DNA of 64,000 nt from Dolomedes plantarius (taxonomy: Eukaryota; Arthropoda; Arachnida; Araneae; Dolomedidae), in NCBI GenBank assembly GCA_907164885.2, contig OU015496.1, forward strand, positions 184,743,281-184,807,280, in the 5' to 3' direction. Of the stretch, positions 35,344-47,760 are shown piece by piece (within the stretch, counting starts at the first letter, position 1; each line of letters opens with the position of its first letter). The notes beneath the pieces were generated by a model that saw only the letters and a list, made by a program, of their open reading frames with translations, had not been told where the DNA came from and did no database searches. Made by a program: the position numbers and the translations under genes.

Positions 35344-35764
35344 TGTTGACGCCAATGGCTATGTTGGCAATCGCCAAACGCGCTCTTGAAAGAATACAAA
35401 TATAGGTATCATAGTTTTTATTTCTTATGTTGGCATCGTAAACTAAAAGATATTAGAATTTGTTTGAAATCGCTTGTTGCATCAAAAAGTGTGTTACGCT
35501 CGCACATCGTATGGTCGATGTTTCATGTATTGATTTTGTTCATACATTAGTATTGTAGATAATTCGTTTAAGTAAATAAAATTGTTATTAATTCGTGTGT
35601 CGTATGGTCGACAATGGTTTTGATATAATTTATTAGTCTACAGCCCATTCGAATACAACAAATTTGGGACCAGTACAACGTATGACATTTGGCTCATACA
35701 GTTGATATTTGTATTCTTTCAAGAGCGCGTTTGGCGATTGCCAACATAGCCAATGGCGTCAACA
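35344..35764. mobile_element. MITE with long terminal inverted repeats and 5-bp target duplication
   Basis: The first about 60 bases, starting TGTTGACGCCAATGGCTATG, reappear inverted and nearly perfect at the right end (finishing GGCGTCAACA). ATGTC flanks both sides (35339-35343 and 35765-35769). A 5-bp duplication excludes hAT, mariner and piggyBac. The superfamily is not identified. The inside has a TCGTATGGTCGA repeat near both ends (about 35508 and 35603). Non-coding. Confidence 0.85.
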
Positions 35765-35769
35765 ATGTC

Positions 35770-36800
35770 TTTTAATCAACTTTCCCAGTTGTAACAAACC
35801 GTTACTTGAATCCACAATTCCTAACTAAAAATAACGAAAACCAAATAACTATTTGCTACTAAATCATATTTTATCTGCGGGATACGTGACTGCCACGTAT
35901 AATGTTCACAAACACATTTTGTGGTTTTATAAATGCGAGATTGTTATTAAGCTAGTGGTAACATGTATGCAAAAAATAAGAACCAATATTTCACAATGCA
36001 CGTCCAGGGACTTCAGCAACAAATTTGTGGGAAAAAGCGGATTTCTCAGGAGAATATTTTAGTTACATACATAGCTGACAACCAAAACCTCGATCTCAGG
36101 TGATAAAGACACTTTCGGCATTTTCAGGAGGAATAGCGTCCTGTCCTCCTTTTTAAAACCAGTAAATGCGCCCAGTGAAACATTATCCAAGCTAGCCGAT
36201 AATCATGACAAATTTTAAAAATACCCATTACATTAAAAAAATGACTCTTATGGTTCACTATGGTGCTTTTTTGTGAAGGAGATCTTGCTCATTTTTATGG
36301 GGTGTGAAACAATGCATTGGTCAAAATCTCAGTAGAAATCTTTTTCAAAAAAGAGATATCGTCCCGGGTACAAGTGATGGCGCTAAAGAATTTTTTGGAA
36401 GTCATGACACGTGGAACAGAGTCCTCTATCTCTCCCAGCTATTTTGATCAAAAGTAAGCATACTATTGGCAAAGTGAAGGATCTTTTACTGATGTTTAAT
36501 TTAGAACTTTACACAGAGAATGTTTTGATATGGCCAAGACCCCATGGACGGTCCCATATTGTAATAGCCTAGTCCGACTTATACCATCCACAGGGAATAG
36601 TCCTCCAGTATAAGTGGGATTATTTGAGTCACACAACTTGAATTTCATTATTGTGTTGCCACTTTTTATTCAAACAACGACAGTGCAATTTTGATCCAAA
36701 TTTGTTTTTGGTCTTGTTACTATACCTGGACACCAACTGTATGGCCTAAGCTGTCAGTGTTTAGAAGTTAAGGGAGTGTAACGGATATAGCTGGGAACCT
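35770..36800. other. Unique non-coding DNA
   Basis: The frame at 35853-36062 is unrecognised. Nothing else supported. Confidence 0.5.
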
Positions 36801-37126
<326 letters not shown>

Positions 37127-39030
37127 ATTTAAAATTCAACACATTGTAAAACATTTAATTTGTTAACAATTATGAGCACTGCAGTCCCTTTACAGACATT
37201 TGACAAAAGTTATTTCAATATTCAAACGTATCAGTTCATAAATAGAAGTTTAACGTAAAGGGAAACGTTGAAAAGCTTTCATTTTGACAAAAGACTAATG
37301 ACAGCGTTAAATGTGCAATGTTTTTAAGAGATTTTAAAAATATCGGCTATTATATACCCCAAAAAACTGAACGAGCAAGTATGCCAGTTTAGAGATGCGA
37401 GAGGAAACCTGGGACTGTTTTAGACACACGCTTACCACAGAGCAGTGTTTTCTTTCATGTTACGGACATTAGTTAATCGATCCACAGTTTGCTTTCGGCA
37501 CAGGTACAAATGATTAATGTGTCCCTATATTGGTTTAAGATTTAATATTTCTGATTTGAACCCGCAGATATTTGGCAACTTTTAATAACTAGCAGATTCT
37601 AATATTTCTTTCCTAGACCAACATTTTTATTCAGATGATAAAATTCTCTTTGGTCGTACCTATTCCTTTTCAGCAAAATCAAATACAAAAATTTGCTCTA
37701 GCATTCAAAAGGACTAACACTCTATCTGCACTAACATTCTATCTGCACTTTAACGCCAAAATTATGACCCATATACAATTGACCCATATACAGCGTTTAA
37801 AGAAGCTGTAATGCACTTTCAAAAGAAATAATTGTGGATCACTCATAACTTTTGTGTAGCAACACTTGCGGAATTCCTTACCATTGTTGTTTTTCTACCA
37901 ATATCTGTAGACACTTAAATTATCGACAGAGTTCAAAAGAGATTACATCTGTCTCGATAACTTTTTACATCCTATTGGACCCTCACTACGACTATAGAAT
38001 TTTCAAAGTGGCAACATGCTTCATTGAAAACTTGTTGATTAACTCGAACAGATCTTCAACGAGATTGTTTCAATGGCCCGTGATGGACTCGGAGAAACGT
38101 AGTTATTTTCGAAATTGTTGCAGGTCAGAGTTTGAAAGGAAATACTCATTGCAGGAACCTGTTATTCCTGCAACATCAAAATATTAGAATAAAATCTTGT
38201 TTACTAATGATGGAAAAACAAAGAAAGACCAAAACTGCTGTCCGCATAACGAGGCTCGGTGCGTTAACCAATACGATGAGCACGTGCGGAAAACAGCAGC
38301 TCATTCGTAATTAGACTCAATTTAAGATTTTCACGCTTGTGGGCCGAAGAGCGAAAATAGAAGTGCAAGGTAAAACGATAAACATTTAAAAGACCATTAG
38401 CATCAATAATGAAGATTAATGCTCTAATGATATGTTGAAGAGGACGGCTAGTAATCAAAGGCCGAGATAAATTGTACCCGGAGTTAAAATGAATTAATTA
38501 CCTTGAAGGAGAAAAAAAAACAAGGATGGTGTATACTCAACTGAAAATTTCCATTATTCTCTAAACAGCAAGTGTTGCAAAATACATACACAAAATATAA
38601 AAGTAGCATTTTTAAAATTTTTTTTCAGTGTACTTTAAAGGTGGAATTTCTTAGAAACTTAAAACTCCCATTTTTACGTTTCTTATCCAGTTTTATGATG
38701 TATTATACGGTAATTTTCATGATAAATCGAAATTTGTGCGAACAATTATTAGTTAGTGGAATATGTATTCACTTGAATGGATTATAAAGCAAATATAAAT
38801 CCAGGAACGCATTACATAATTTTTGAAAGTAATTTTTTTTAAATGTAATAATAACAGTAATTATCTTGCAATCAGGGAACTTCAATTAAAAAATGCTTTC
38901 ACATTTTTAATTACCGTATAAAACATAAAACTGGCAATTCCAAGAGATATCGCTAGAAAATATTGATGTTTTATGGTGGAAATGTGCCTACAATTGAGAA
39001 GATAGAATGTAATAAATTATTCATTCCACA
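37127..39030. other. Unique non-coding DNA
   Basis: The frame at 37852-38187 (111 codons) has no family resemblance. The stretch 38230-38480 is balanced in composition, contains CACGTG and several TAATTA-type motifs, and is single-copy here: a candidate conserved non-coding element. Confidence 0.5.
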
Positions 39031-40118
39031 TCTTCTTTATATATAAAAGGCAAAGTCTGTGTGTGTGTGACCGAGTTTTTGTCTGCTCGCGGCGCAGCGC
39101 AAAGACGGTAGGTCGGACAGTCTTGAGATTCGACACGAAGATGCCTCCCGAGGTCTCATTGTGCACCTCGAAGCCCTTTTTTCGATTTTTTAATTAGATT
39201 TTCCGTAATTAAATATTTAGTCGCGATTTGGAGCTCCCGGACGAGTAAAAGCTCCGTAAATCCTAACGTATCCGTCCAAGAATTTTTTTTTTTCGGACGA
39301 GCCTATACGGGAAAGATGACACTATACGGAAATCACAATTAAAATTGTCTGTCTTAATTTATCGATTAATTGTGATTTTTTTCGATCGCCTGTACGCACC
39401 CGTTTTTCGGAAAAAAACGCGATTTTGTCCGTGACCCTTTTTTCCAAATTGTCGAATCGATACGTAAATGTCGTTACATTTTTACGAAATTTTTATCTCA
39501 GAGATCCTAGACATCACAGTTTCGAAAGCCAGAACCAAAATTAATTTATAAATTGTAGTTATTTTTTAATAATTTATTTTATGATTCGGAAACTCTTGCG
39601 AGAAATCTCATTTTGGAGATTTCGTTCTTCATTTCCGGACGCAGGTAAAGCGGGTGCAAATAGGCGTGTCTTTTTCGACGTCATGCACGTGATGTGTTGG
39701 GGCGTTTGTTTTCTATGAGGGATTGGGTGGTTAAAGGAAATCGATTACTATTGCAGTGATAATCGATTAAAAAATCACATTTAGTAATGCCGTAATTTTT
39801 TTGGCCAACACTTAGTTAATATCATATAATTTGTGGTGTGTTTGTGGAAAAATCTATGAAGATTTCAAAGAATTTCAGCATGTGGAGGATGTGATATATT
39901 CGCTTTCAAGGAAATCGATTACTATTGCAGTGATATTCGATTAGTAATCCTATGTCAAAAATTTTGCCAAAATGTGCCAGAAAGGATTAAATTTATATGG
40001 GTAAAATAATGTATCGTGGTGAGGAAAAGGATGACAGCGACGCCCATTAACAAAGGGTTAAGGCTACTAAAAAATTGGTAATTACATTACCCGAGCAACG
40101 CCGGACGGGTACAGCTAG
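39031..40118 (+). mobile_element. Non-autonomous Helitron, family E, 1.09 kb
   Basis: Starts TCTTCTTTATATATAAAAGG after a host A and ends ...ACAGCTAG followed by T. Before the end lies the hairpin ACCCG-CGGGT around AGCAACGCCGGA. These are textbook Helitron ends. The interior has a 26-bp phrase repeated at 39735-39760 and 39909-39934 (GAAATCGATTACTATTGCAG). No Rep/helicase sequence. It is the only full plus-strand Helitron here besides 49564-50211. Confidence 0.92.
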
Positions 40119-41588
40119 TATATTATGAAAGAAAAAGAAGCTCTACTTATTTCATGAGGGTGGATTAATAACATTTAACAAATACCATATCAATCTTCTG
40201 GAGGTAAATAAAAATCTCAAATATGTTACTCTAAAGAAAAAGACAAAATTAATAGAGTTGCTTAATAAGCACATTTTCCATCCTACCGTACGAGAGAGAT
40301 TGAAATATCCCTTTTCAGAAAATTATTTTAACATTTTGCATTACCTTTACCGATATATTGGACATGAGGTTTTCAATAACGTATGATAAATTGCAGCAAT
40401 ATTTTAAAGGCGTCATCTGTACATAGCATTTTAGACAACTTTACTTCTTTTTTAAATCGATGAAAACATGATTAAGGCTCTAACTTTATAATATTTAAAA
40501 TTTTTATTCCCAAAATTACGAGCAGAATTAATTAAATTTCTATACTCCATAATATCGTTAATTCTATAATTTCCTTGAAATAAATCATTTCCTGTCATCC
40601 TATATTTATGGGAAAAATGACTTCCACTATCAAAAATAGAAGCTTTCAAACAGCTGTTTTGAGATATTTCTGAAAAAGCAAACTTCAGGAAAATATATCT
40701 AGTATGCTACAAATTCAGTTAAGCAAACAAGTAATGATTGTGATCAAGAGTAAATAGAGACAGATTTTTATTTATTTATTTTTTTTTTTTGCTTTCATTC
40801 CAACAAGCGTAACGAAAATCATTAAACAGATACGGAAATTGCATTCTTCGTTGCAAGCATAAATATGAAGACATGCTAAAGATAATGCGAGTTAAGATGA
40901 ATTAGGATACAAGGTTATGTTTAGAAAAAAATGAAGATTACATGCAGCGAAAATACAACTTTTTTACTCACAGTGTTCGCTGAATTATGACATTCGGTAA
41001 CTAATATGTAAAATGAATAAATTCGCCATGATGCCTTCGCGATCAACTTAAACAGCATAACTAATGAATGATTTTTTCGATAGTAAAATAAATTTTAAGC
41101 CTGATGGGTAAAACTAAAAGTTTACGTACGTACGTACGTACGTATGTATGCCTGCCTGCCTATATATATTTAGGAGGCCCCAAAAATTTCAACAAAACAT
41201 GATTAAAGGTTTTTTTGGTAAAAGGTTTTTTGTTAGCTACTTTCATCTTGAAAAACATTGCTGATGGATTATTCCATCCTCTAGTTTGGTATTAAAAAAC
41301 GTCATAAATGGACCGTCTCAGACTCTTTTAACATTCCCAAACTAGAGGATGGAAAAGATCGCCACAATTTTTTTTTCAAGCTGTCTGATACTATTAGAGG
41401 GTTCATTATATTTAATAGTGCATATAAGATTTTTGTAACTACAAAGCAGGTCCTGACCCATCTCCTCACTACATCCTTAGATTCATATGACCTGTAAGAA
41501 AGTCAATGAATTCGGGAGCACAAAGAGCCGGTGCGTCGATTTTTTCGTAAGTGTTGAATGAATATCTATATCATTCGAGATTCATTTT
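40119..41588. other. Unique DNA with a microsatellite and a hairpin
   Basis: A compound (TACG)n(TATG)n(CCTG)n run lies at 41122-41161. A perfect 16-bp inverted repeat, CCATCCTCTAGTTTGG at 41274-41289 and its inverse at 41337-41352, surrounds 47 bases. No target duplication was found, so it is not called a transposon. The frame at 40452-40649 is unrecognised. Confidence 0.6.
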
Positions 41589-42240
41589 CTCTAGACCAGC
41601 GTTTTTCAACCCCGGGTCGAAAAGAGCGTTTTTCAACCCGGGGTCGAAAGAACCCCGGGGTACCAAAGGGGTCGCGGTGACATGTAAGGGGGGGGGGGAG
41701 TTGAGAAATACAGTAACCACCGTTTATAGTGATCAGTGGTTATAAGAATCAACCGTTTATAAGAATCAATATCGCGAAAACAAAAACAAATGTATTATTT
41801 CAATGTTAAAATTTTCGCTTTAAAGAATCAATTCACTGGTTTTAAGAATCAGTTTACACTCTTCGCTTTCCTTTCATTTTTTCAAAAAAAGCCACTTAAA
41901 CCCTCAAAAGGCATGAAGTTCTTTCTTTATTTTTTTTTAAAGAAAGAGTGATAAGATGGGATGGAATACAGTCGTAAAATGCATACCTTTCTTTGTTAGA
42001 CATAACATAAAAGTTTACCCTTAAACGCTTTAGCTAAACACTGTCCTTTTAGCTTGACCCAGGAGAATCCTACCCGCCCGGATCCGATTTAACTTTTCTC
42101 CAATGAAAAACACAGACAGGGACTCTTTTCTCCCACCTCCCACATCCTGGTTGCGGCTTCCTGGACCCTGAAACACATAAAACTTCGGCGAAGTGTCCAC
42201 TATCACTTAGGCAAACGTGGCATTATGAGATTCAGCACGT

Positions 42241-42381
42241 TATCAAACCGTGAAACGTAAGCTAGAAGGTGAATCTTGGTCTGAGACTATTGGTATTGAA
42301 AGAGGTATAAACAGCCTCCCGAAAACTTCATTCCGTCAAACTACCATAGAAAACTATTTCTTGCACCCTTCCCGTAATTGA
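42241..42381 (+). pseudogene. C-terminal remnant of a pogo/Tigger-type transposase
   Basis: A plus-strand frame starting upstream of 42253 reads KRKLEGESWSETIGIERGIN, then SLPKTSFRQTTIENYF, then LHPSRN and a stop at 42379-42381. QTTIENYF fits the PCNA-binding box pattern (Q-x-x-I-x-x-F/Y-F), and pogo transposase is known to bind PCNA through a C-terminal box. The location inside a TA-flanked pogo-like element supports this. The DNA-binding and DDE domains are gone. Family assignment rests on the element type and this motif. Confidence 0.6.
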
Positions 42382-42410
42382 AATGTTAAACTGTACATTT
42401 CAATTACGGG
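42371..42410. repeat. Perfect 16-bp stem hairpin over a stop codon
   Basis: CCCGTAATTGAAATGT at 42371-42386 and its exact inverse at 42395-42410, with an 8-base loop. It overlaps the stop codon of the transposase remnant and lies where the element is internally deleted, so it may be a scar of template switching. Confidence 0.85.
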
Positions 42411-42895
42411 AGTATGTAGCAGGTATGTAGTAACAAATATTGGATTTTTTTCTTCTCCTATTATAATCATGTGTATCTACTTATAGGTCTAGAAATTAAG
42501 TTGTATTTTTAAAATTATAAAGAATAATTTTAATAAAAGATAATTAACGTAAATTAAAGAGTATTTCATGGTAAATTATCTAATATATGTATGTATGGGT
42601 GTGTATATGCCTGTCCAAAAACCTAAATTTCGGCTATAAGAATCAACCGTTTATAAGAATCAAAAACAGTAATAACAAACGTGATTCTTATAAGCGGAAA
42701 TCACTGTAATTACAATTCAACTCGTAATAGTTTGACCTAGTCACTCATACAGTTATTTATTATTACTGTTATTAAGTTTTGGTCCTGGGCGGGGGGGGGG
42801 GGTTCGCGAAGAGTTCATTCTCTTTTTCTTACGTCTGGGGAGGAGGGGGGGGGGGGTCCATGAGTCTAAAAAGGTTGAGAACCGCTGCTCTAGAT

Positions 42896-43453
42896 AGATT
42901 GACATCGCTTAGTTTCTTTTGAAGTGTATTTATCTGGTATTTTCTTTCGTATGCACTTATATTTGTTTTAAAAAAATCTAACACAGAACCAATCTGTGTA
43001 ATTAATTTGAGTTCTTATTTTGCTGGTACTACGTCCTTACTAGTTGTTTACAGCGCACTATTGTTGTTCGACGAAAGTTCCTATTTCCTTACAACGGCAC
43101 ATCTTAAGCTGACCAAAGGAAAATATACTCCTCCCAGTGACCTCGAAAAATAGAAAAAGAGGTATGACCTTCATACAAGGAGATTTCGGAAACTCCCTTT
43201 TCTCGAAAAAGGTTCGCGTTCCCGGTAAATTTCACCGGAACTTTGAGAGGCGAGAATAGTTGTGAGAGGTCTATTCGACCATAGATCTTTTAAAATGCAT
43301 GCTTGCGGGAGAGAAAAATAGGTGTTGCTCTCCCCCTTCTGACCGGGAGCTCCCAAGGGAGATGGGGATTCGCAGGTAAATATACGGGGAGAGGGCATCG
43401 TAAAGCACTGAGCGGAGTGGTAATAGAATGAATGTTAAAATATATCAAAGGAG
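42896..43453. other. Unique non-coding DNA
   Basis: The minus-strand frame at 43171-43398 (75 codons) covers a balanced-composition stretch but is not recognised. No repeat partner. Confidence 0.5.
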
Positions 43454-43457
43454 TTAA

Positions 43458-44821
43458 GGGGACTCACGACCCTTAAGTCGAGGAAATAAGGCATATTTTC
43501 ATACTTTTTGGCTCTTTGTAACTACAGTCGAACCTCCATATATCGAAGTAGCAAATTGCGCGAAAAAAAAATCGATATATAGAAATTTCGATATATAGAA
43601 TAGAGCTTATCATAATTCTCCTTAAAAAAAAATTAAAGCTAATTTTCGTATACGAAACTCCATTTCTAATTTATATGCGAATCCCATTATATGAAAGTAA
43701 ATAATTAAAAAATGAATTAATATGAAAGATTTATTGATTACTACATATCTTTAAAAAAAACAATAATGCAGAGAGTGGTTACAATGATCACAGTTACATT
43801 CTTTATAAAAAAAACTACGAATATCTTGCTGAACAGTTAGTTTTGCGGAAAGTTCAAAGAAATGTTCGTAGTTATTCAGTCCACTAAAAACTTCATCAGG
43901 CACATTTTCCGCGAATTGAAGTCCACGACGTATTGTTTCAAATGCCAAAAATTGGGTGATTTTATTCTATAGTGGAATAAAATCTCCCAATTTGTCTTGA
44001 AAAAAATTTCGATATATAGAGATTTTTTCGATATAGAGAAACAATTTTTCTATGTAATGAACATGGATATTTGCTAAGAGTTCGATATATAGAAAGTTTC
44101 GATATAGGGAAGTTCGATATATGGAGGTTCGACTGTATTTCAATTTACTCCCAATTTTTCCAAATTCTATGTATATGATAAATTGATAAATTTATTTTAA
44201 TAAACAAATTTTCAACTCTAAAAATAATTTTAAATAATTTTTTTAAATGCTTTAGATATACCATGTATTTTAAGTATTTTTATTGTATACTGGCTTGCGC
44301 GCAGAACTATGAAATTAATTTTATACTTAAATGTATATAATTCCTGTTTTATATTTAAAATAAATAATTCAAAATACAATTGAACATAAAACATTCAACA
44401 TTAAAATATTTTTTCAATTTTTTTAAAACTGCTCAAAATATACTTAAAATTTCCGTAAATTTTTTGCATTAATTTACCCCTGAAAATATAACAAAATGTG
44501 CAGTGATTGCAATAATTCTAGTTCAGACGCAATAAAATAACATGATTATGCAGTGATAAAAATTTCATGGAATTATGTTTCATAGTTTTTGAGATATCAG
44601 TTGCGGAATGTATGCAAAATTACATTTTGAGAAAAATGAGTTTAAAATTTTTCTTACCATAAACTTGATGAGAAATTAAATATTTAGAATATCAATATCT
44701 CCGGAACTAAGCGGAATATTTTTATGTGGTTTGTTTTATTTTGTTCAGAAATGATCACGCTTTAACATATATATATTTCAAAAAATCGAATGTTTTAAAG
44801 ATTTAAGAGTAGTGAGTCCCC
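43458..44821. mobile_element. piggyBac-like MITE, TTAA-GGGG family (copy 4), split by a pogo-like element
   Basis: Left end GGGGACTCACGACCC and right end AGTAGTGAGTCCCC are imperfect inverted repeats flanked by TTAA (43454-43457 and 44822-44825). About 750 bp belongs to it. The rest is the element at 43525-44135. Confidence 0.85.
43525..44135. mobile_element. Pogo/Tigger-like MITE (CAGTCGAACCTCC)
   Basis: The ends CAGTCGAACCTCCATATATC and GATATATGGAGGTTCGACTG are perfect inverted repeats, flanked by TA (43523-43524 and 44136-44137). ATCGATATATAGAAA-type repeats are stacked inside both ends. A minus-strand frame at 43751-43948 (65 codons) may be a transposase scrap but I cannot confirm it. 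Confidence 0.93.
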
Positions 44822-44825
44822 TTAA

Positions 44826-46399
44826 TCTGATCATTATGACTACGGGTATGAATTTAAATGTAAAAAAAGCACATAATTGTGCAGTATCTCAAATTTCACG
44901 GAGTACAAAACGTCGCATGTCTATTACATATACCTATTATGTCATTGACTCATAATTATACTGTAACGAAGCACAATCTCACTATCACGTAGTAATGTTT
45001 TGGAAAATATCCATAAAACGAAAATGTTAACTGCGTATTCAGACCAGACAAATGCAATAATTTTGAGAAGCATAAAGAGACACGAAAAAAAAAAACCTTC
45101 TGCAATTTCTCGGATAACTTTGATGAAAAAAAAAGCCCATTAAAAATTGGAAAAAAATAATCACATCGTTAAAACAAACATCTTTTTCTCGCGTGATTGT
45201 TGACGTGATAGGATTAAAAAAGGTAGTCGATACTTCTCAATCTGTGAACTTTTAACGCTGTAATTAATGATCAATTAAATTGAACTTAATAACTACGCAC
45301 CCTAATTTCTTTCTAAAATTTCAGATAAAGAAAAATTAACTTTTAATATCTATTTCAAACTATGACGAGCATAAACGGCTTTTACACTGAAATATTATGA
45401 AATCATTCTAGATATATGATGCAAGTCTGAACTAATTGGTTACCTAACATTACGCGTAGGTGTATTAAACTTTTTTAAAGGACTAATTACCCGGACAATT
45501 AAAGTCTTAATTGTATTTACACTTACAAAGGATAAGAAACTTTACAAGATCAAAGAAATAAGGATAATTATGTGTATCCTAGTTCATATTACAGATAACT
45601 CTTTCAAATTGATAAATGTTTCATAGTAAAAAAAATCTAACAAAAATATTTTCATAAATTTCTATATGAATTTGATATTCTCTTCATTTAACTAAACTCT
45701 TAAAATACATTGATAATCTGATGAACTAGCTATCTGAATTGTGTTAAGTAAAATTAATGAAGAAACGGCGACTAAAATTTTAATAATAGAAGATTACTTT
45801 TAAGGCTGTTCCTATTTATAGTCGAACTATTTAAGAAATATAACACATTAATAACCCTGACTAACTTTTTTTTATAAAAAAGCTAGCAATTTTTTTTTTT
45901 TTATTTTCCCTATTCAGATTCGCGAAGGTTCTTCAGCTATCTAGAAAGAAAATCGACACTATCAAACTTGTTTTAAAAATAGTTCGTGCCTATAATTTTG
46001 GCTAGAAAAATTTCAGGGCTTTTAAGAATACATTAAGCTTTAAAGTTAAAAAAAATCAGATTATGAAAATATATTTAGAAATATTTTGATTGTAGATTAT
46101 GTTTAATCTAAAAATCCCAGCGACTTCTTCAGTTTTTAAAAAGTCCGTTCCTACAACACAGCAGAAAAGTTCAAGTACGTCAAAGAAAATAATTTCAGAG
46201 ATGGATTATTTTTCAGATATTACTTGTATTTGTACCTCGATCATAATTCCTAGAATTAATAACTTTTTAAGCAACAAAAGTGGAATTCATAGTTTCATTT
46301 TAAAATTATCCACGAAAATCTATTGGCTGCAAAAGTTCTCACAAAGGGTCTTTTATTGAAGTTCTAAAATAATGCTACTCTAGGGCAGCAGCTATAGAT
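44826..46399. other. Unique non-coding DNA
   Basis: AT-rich with poly-A and poly-T tracts. The frame at 46099-46359 (86 codons, Ser/Lys/Ile-rich) is unrecognised. No transposon ends were paired. Confidence 0.5.
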
Positions 46400-47106
46400 A
46401 GGCGTAGCGTCGGGGACAATTGTTGGGGGGCACGTGCCCCCCCCACCATTTTTTTATGGGGGGGGGAGGTTCTAGAATGCCTACACATGACTGTAAAATG
46501 GGATCTGCGCAAAAGATTTTTAGATAGAAATAAATATTACTTGCAGTCTACAAGTTAACCCTACATGTGTATCGTTATTGGAGGATATAGACTATATTCT
46601 ATAACCATCGTTACCATTGGCGTAGCGCCCGGGGGGGGGGGCACGTGCCCCCCGAACATAACTTGAAATAAATTAAAACGTTAATAGAAGTTAAGTTAAA
46701 ATCAGAAAATTGTAGGAAACTTTTAAGAAAGTTGGTTTTTTCCAGCTTTTTCAAACTGTGAAACTGAAGATTCCGATTATGTCTTCAGCCTTAACATAGT
46801 TTTTTAATAATGATATGATCCATAACAAAAATTCCATGCTAAATTTTTTTCTCATTTTATTTATATTATATTTATTTTCTCATTGTATAACTTTTGAATA
46901 CTACTCAAACATCAATTCTATCGTTATTCAATTTTAAAAAAATCATAATGTTTCATATTTTAAGGACCGTCCGGTAGTCAATGCACTGAGGAGAAGCCCT
47001 AACAGTTGTAGAACCCTAACTGAATTTGATTCGTGCCCTTCCCCCCCCCCCCCCCCCCCAAAAAAAAAAAAAAAAAAAAAAAGTTAGAAGCACACTACGC
47101 CTATGC
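46400..47106. mobile_element. hAT-like G-run elements, composite
   Basis: Two left-end motifs (TAGGCGTAGCG near 46399 and TTGGCGTAGCG near 46617) and one inverted right-end motif (CACTACGCCTA near 47092-47102) are seen, each left end followed by a G-run. This resembles hAT elements starting CAGTGGCGTAGC. The first seems truncated by the R1 repeat between them. No clean 8-bp duplication was found. Poly-C then poly-A occupies 47041-47081. Confidence 0.45.
46468..46610 (+). repeat. Dispersed repeat R1, copy c
   Basis: Third copy of the unit at 12731 and 14271, same orientation relative to the window, starting GGTTCTAGAATGCCTACA and ending near ATAACCATCGTTACC. It sits between two G-run left ends of hAT-like type. 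Confidence 0.8.
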
Positions 47107-47756
47107 AGGTATAGGATTACATTTTCAAAAAATTAAGGTATGCCAACAACTATTCCATACATCAATAAAGATGTCCTGGACGTGGTATGAAACACAGCTT
47201 GTTGCATGCAGGATGCCTATTAATTTTTTTTTAAATCCTCCCGTTACGCACTAGTTGAAAGCCATACGCAATATCTACAGAATATCCATCTTCAGTAAAC
47301 AGCCATTAAACCTAACCACAAACAAAAGCGAAAGCCCAAAGCAAACAATATCCAATAGTAATGAAAAAGAAGAAGAAATGGTTTCCCTTTGGCAGATTGA
47401 CAAAAAGGCTCTCATCCAGAGAGAGAGGAGCAAAATGCTTAACTCCGGTTGTAGCTATACTTGGAAGTCGAGGTGACATCGACAGAATAAATAGACGTGT
47501 GCCCGAAACCCCTGTTTGAGATGTTCAGATTTTTCTTCCTGCATGCTGCTTTCTAATTCATTTCGCGAGAATTTTGTCACAGATGCAAGAGCGTTTTGCG
47601 GAAAAGAAGGATTGTTCGGATTAGAAAGTCGCAGAGTAACTCATGCATATTAAGTTCGAAAGAACCAAATTAGCGACACGCTGAAGAAAAAAATAAACGG
47701 CGGATGAAATGTGTCCCTAAGCTGGGTGCAAAAGTAAGCGCGGAATATTTCAGCAA
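47107..47756. other. Unique non-coding DNA
   Basis: Frames at 47033-47254 and 47255-47476 are unrecognised. The first includes a poly-Pro/poly-Lys artefact from the C and A runs. The stretch 47480-47740 is balanced and single-copy. No gene is supported. Confidence 0.5.
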
Positions 47757-47760
47757 TTAA

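Larger units (their letters stand above)
41711..42706 (+). mobile_element. Pogo/Tigger-like element with a transposase remnant
   Basis: Ends CAGTAACCACCGTTTATAGT and CTTATAAGCGGAAATCACTG, flanked by TA (41709-41710 and 42707-42708). Several ACCGTTTATAAGAATCAA repeats lie near both ends, the likely transposase sites. The interior keeps a C-terminal coding remnant at 42241-42381, so this is an internally deleted copy of an autonomous element. Confidence 0.9.
41597..42887. mobile_element. hAT element (CAGCGTTTTTCAACC) split by a pogo-like element
   Basis: The ends CAGCGTTTTTCAACC and GGTTGAGAACCGCTG are inverted. The flanks CTCTAGAC and CTCTAGAT (41589-41596 and 42888-42895) match at seven of eight positions. 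Nearly all its 1.29 kb is the nested element at 41711-42706, so the hAT itself was a MITE of about 300 bp. Near the left end, the GTTTTTCAACCCSGGGTCGA block is duplicated in tandem. Confidence 0.88.

Noticed and set aside
37852..38187. 111-codon frame
   Set aside because: No domain, no good start context or splice logic, and no repeat or transposon link that would explain it.
41274..41352. A minimal foldback transposon
   Set aside because: The 16-bp arms are perfect but no target-site duplication or second copy is present, so only a hairpin is claimed.
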